From contig NZ_JAHLYT010000071.1 in NCBI RefSeq assembly GCF_025128095.1, positions 310,001 through 374,000 on the forward strand: a DNA stretch of 64,000 nt, given 5' to 3'. Both the position numbers and the translations under genes were made by a program. This DNA is from Synechococcus sp. CS-1328 (GTDB lineage: Bacteria > Cyanobacteriota > Cyanobacteriia > PCC-6307 > Cyanobiaceae). A model generated the notes under the pieces. It saw only the letters and a program-made list of their open reading frames with translations, was not told where the DNA came from and ran no database searches. Numbering within the stretch: position 1 is the stretch's first letter; each line of letters starts with the position of its first letter. Shown here one piece after another: positions 62,256 to 64,000 of this stretch.

Positions 62256-64000
62256 TCTGGGCGGCACGCTCAGTCTCGGTGAGGCCGTCTGCTCCCGGGA
62301 TCTGGGCAGCCATCTGGTTCAGCCACTCCATCAGTTGCTCCAGCTGCTTGTCCATCGGCAACACACCCAGGCCGCGGGCCAACACCTTGGCCGTGCTGCC
62401 ACTGCCGGCCTGGTAGACCAGCCGGCCATGCAGGTGCTGGGGCAGGCCCTGACGCAACAGCCGGAAGGCGGGTTCCTCCATCGGCGTTTCCAGGGCGATG
62501 TTGGGCTTCTCGGATTTGATCCGCGAGAAGCCGCAGGATCTGGCCAGCAGCTTCAGCTTCATCAGCTGCAGCAGGGAGATCACCGGTGCCGGAATGGCGC
62601 CATAGCGATCGACCCAGCCAGCGGCCAGCTCCACCAGGGCCTCCTGGTTGGAGCAATCAGCTGCCGCCCGGTAGGCGGCCATCTTTTCATCGTTTTCGGT
62701 GATCCAGTCCCCCGGGATGAAGGCGGTGATCGGGAGATCGATCTGGGTGTCGTCCACGGCGGGGATGTCCTGCCCCTGGATCTCGGCGAGGGATTCCTGC
62801 AGCATCTCCATATAGAGATCAAAGCCGATGGTTTCCATCTGGCCGCTCTGCTCCACCCCCAGCAGATTGCCCACGCCGCGGATCTCCATGTCGCGCATTG
62901 CCAGCTGGTAGCCACTGCCGAGCTGGGCGAATTCCTGGATCGCCCGCAGCCGTTGCCGCGCCGCTTCACTGAGGGACGCATCACCGGGATAGAATAGCCA
63001 GGCGTGGGCCTGGATGCCGCTGCGTCCCACCCGACCACGCAGCTGATAGAGCTGGGCCAGGCCGAACTTATGGGCATCCTCGATCAGGATCGTGTTGACG
63101 CGGGGGATATCCAGACCGCTCTCCACGATCGTGGTGCAGAGCATCAGATCGGCTTCACCGGCATTGAACGCCACCATGGCGCTCTCCAGTTCTCCCTCCG
63201 CCATCTGGCCGTGGGCCACCAGCAGTCGCAACCCGGGGAGCATCACCCGCAGCTGGGCCGCTACCTCGTCGATTCCCTGCACCCGCGGCACCACATAAAA
63301 CACCTGGCCACCGCGATCCAGTTCCTGGCGGATGGCACTGCGCACCGCCTCTTCATCCAAGGAGGCCAGATGGGTCTTGATCGGGCGACGCATCGGCGGC
63401 GGTGTGGTGATCAGGCTCATTTCCCGCACCCCCGACAGGCTCATGTAGAGGGTGCGGGGGATCGGCGTGGCCGAAAGGGTGAGCACATCCACATCCTTCC
63501 GCAGCGCCTTGATCTTCTCCTTCTGATTCACACCGAAGCGCTGCTCCTCATCCACCACCAGCAGGCCCAGCTGCTGAAAGCGGGTGCCCTTGCCCAGCAG
63601 CTGATGGGTACCCACCACCACATCGACGGTGCCAGCGGCCAGTCCTTCGCTGATCGACTTGCGTTCGGTGGTGGTGCGGAAACGATTCAGCAGGCTCACC
63701 TTGAGTGGATAGGGGGCAAAGCGCTCACTCAAGGTGCGCCAGTGCTGCTGTGCCAGCACCGTGGTGGGTGCCAGCATCGCCACCTGCTTGCCCGCGGTGA
63801 CGGCCTTGAAGATGGCGCGGATCGCCACCTCGGTCTTGCCGAAGCCCACGTCGCCGCAGACCAACCGATCCATCGGTTTGGACTGTTCCATGTCGCGCTT
63901 CACCTCCGCGATCGCCTTCACCTGATCGGGGGTGGGTTCGTAGGGGAAGGAGTCTTCGAGTTCGTTCTGCCAGGGGCCATCGGCGGGGAAGGCAAACCCC
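62221..64000 (-). CDS. mfd: Transcription-repair coupling factor (5' part outside window)
   Basis: DNA translocase that removes stalled RNA polymerase and recruits UvrA. The visible ~592 residues begin in the segment [18 protein letters not shown] and include Walker [16 protein letters not shown], the DEEQ box [26 protein letters not shown], the TRG-type region [20 protein letters not shown] and the C-terminal autoinhibitory domain. The family is about 1,150 residues, so roughly the N-terminal half (UvrB homology and RNA-polymerase-binding parts) lies beyond base 64000. Confidence 0.95.
   Translation of the reverse strand, partial: GFAFPADGPWQNELEDSFPYEPTPDQVKAIAEVKRDMEQSKPMDRLVCGDVGFGKTEVAIRAIFKAVTAGKQVAMLAPTTVLAQQHWRTLSERFAPYPLKVSLLNRFRTTTERKSISEGLAAGTVDVVVGTHQLLGKGTRFQQLGLLVVDEEQRFGVNQKEKIKALRKDVDVLTLSATPIPRTLYMSLSGVREMSLITTPPPMRRPIKTHLASLDEEAVRSAIRQELDRGGQVFYVVPRVQGIDEVAAQLRVMLPGLRLLVAHGQMAEGELESAMVAFNAGEADLMLCTTIVESGLDIPRVNTILIEDAHKFGLAQLYQLRGRVGRSGIQAHAWLFYPGDASLSEAARQRLRAIQEFAQLGSGYQLAMRDMEIRGVGNLLGVEQSGQMETIGFDLYMEMLQESLAEIQGQDIPAVDDTQIDLPITAFIPGDWITENDEKMAAYRAAADCSNQEALVELAAGWVDRYGAIPAPVISLLQLMKLKLLARSCGFSRIKSEKPNIALETPMEEPAFRLLRQGLPQHLHGRLVYQAGSGSTAKVLARGLGVLPMDKQLEQLMEWLNQMAAQIPGADGLTETERAAQIKAQNQAVLSL

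Overview
The window comes from a high-GC unicellular cyanobacterium of the Synechococcus/Cyanobium type. It carries photosystem I (psaK), cytochrome b6f (petN) and photosystem II quality-control genes (ftsH, thf1). It also carries several families known mainly from cyanobacteria and plastids (Ycf19, Ycf49/DUF2499, DUF3593, DUF3110, DUF1830, DUF2103) and scattered HIP1 octamers (GCGATCGC, for example at 6756 and 31243). Genes are tightly packed on both strands, many share 4-base start/stop overlaps, and almost everything looks like core chromosome. No transposase, integrase, prophage module or CRISPR array was seen.

Layout. 1-6000: argC (cut by the window edge), ribBA, a cyclophilin, mtnP, murQ, DUF3110. 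5500-9000: dnaJ and a dnaK3-type dnaK with a long low-complexity tail. 9050-11950: pstC-pstA-pstB behind a possible Pho box. 12000-18700: small membrane protein, tRNA-Ser(GGA), 2Fe-2S ferredoxin, inositol-phosphatase family gene, hisZ, a dicluster ferredoxin, htpG, rpmB, exported PrxQ. 18700-20340: an AT-richer, gene-poor patch with one orphan metzincin protease. 20345-24800: exported phosphoesterase, csaB, ycf49, DUF3593, psaK, a geranylgeranyl-reductase-like flavoprotein. 24839-33998: dxs, ilvA, scpB, ycf19, small conserved genes, a MazG-like gene, pyk and a MacB-type permease.

34135-41350 groups membrane and soluble proteolysis genes with photosynthesis genes: DUF1830, ftsH, clpP, thf1, an unknown membrane-anchored protein, a small membrane protein, petN (33 codons), clpS, DUF2103. 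41386-49240: nitroreductase, amino-acid permease with a structured leader, purK with a Pro/Ala-rich insertion, a sugar-type ABC permease, recQ, aroB. 49223-49404 is a 13-unit, 14-bp tandem repeat that includes the aroB stop codon. 49469-64000: NmrA-like reductase, NDUFAF7-like methyltransferase, a TPM-domain protein whose N-terminus is built from 15-bp repeats, a GH104-like muramidase, a glycosyltransferase-like gene, a phosphoesterase, nadA, class I aldolase, a ligase-associated-type exonuclease, an MscS channel fused to a cNMP-binding-like domain, a fragment of a short-chain dehydrogenase, a cation/proton antiporter and the 3' part of mfd.

The least explained features are the 14-bp array after aroB, the metzincin patch, the leader structure between purK and the permease, and the recurrence of short tandem repeats (12, 14, 15 and 18 bp) at gene ends. 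I did not find a clearly new multi-gene system. All family names come from reading motifs by eye, without database searches.
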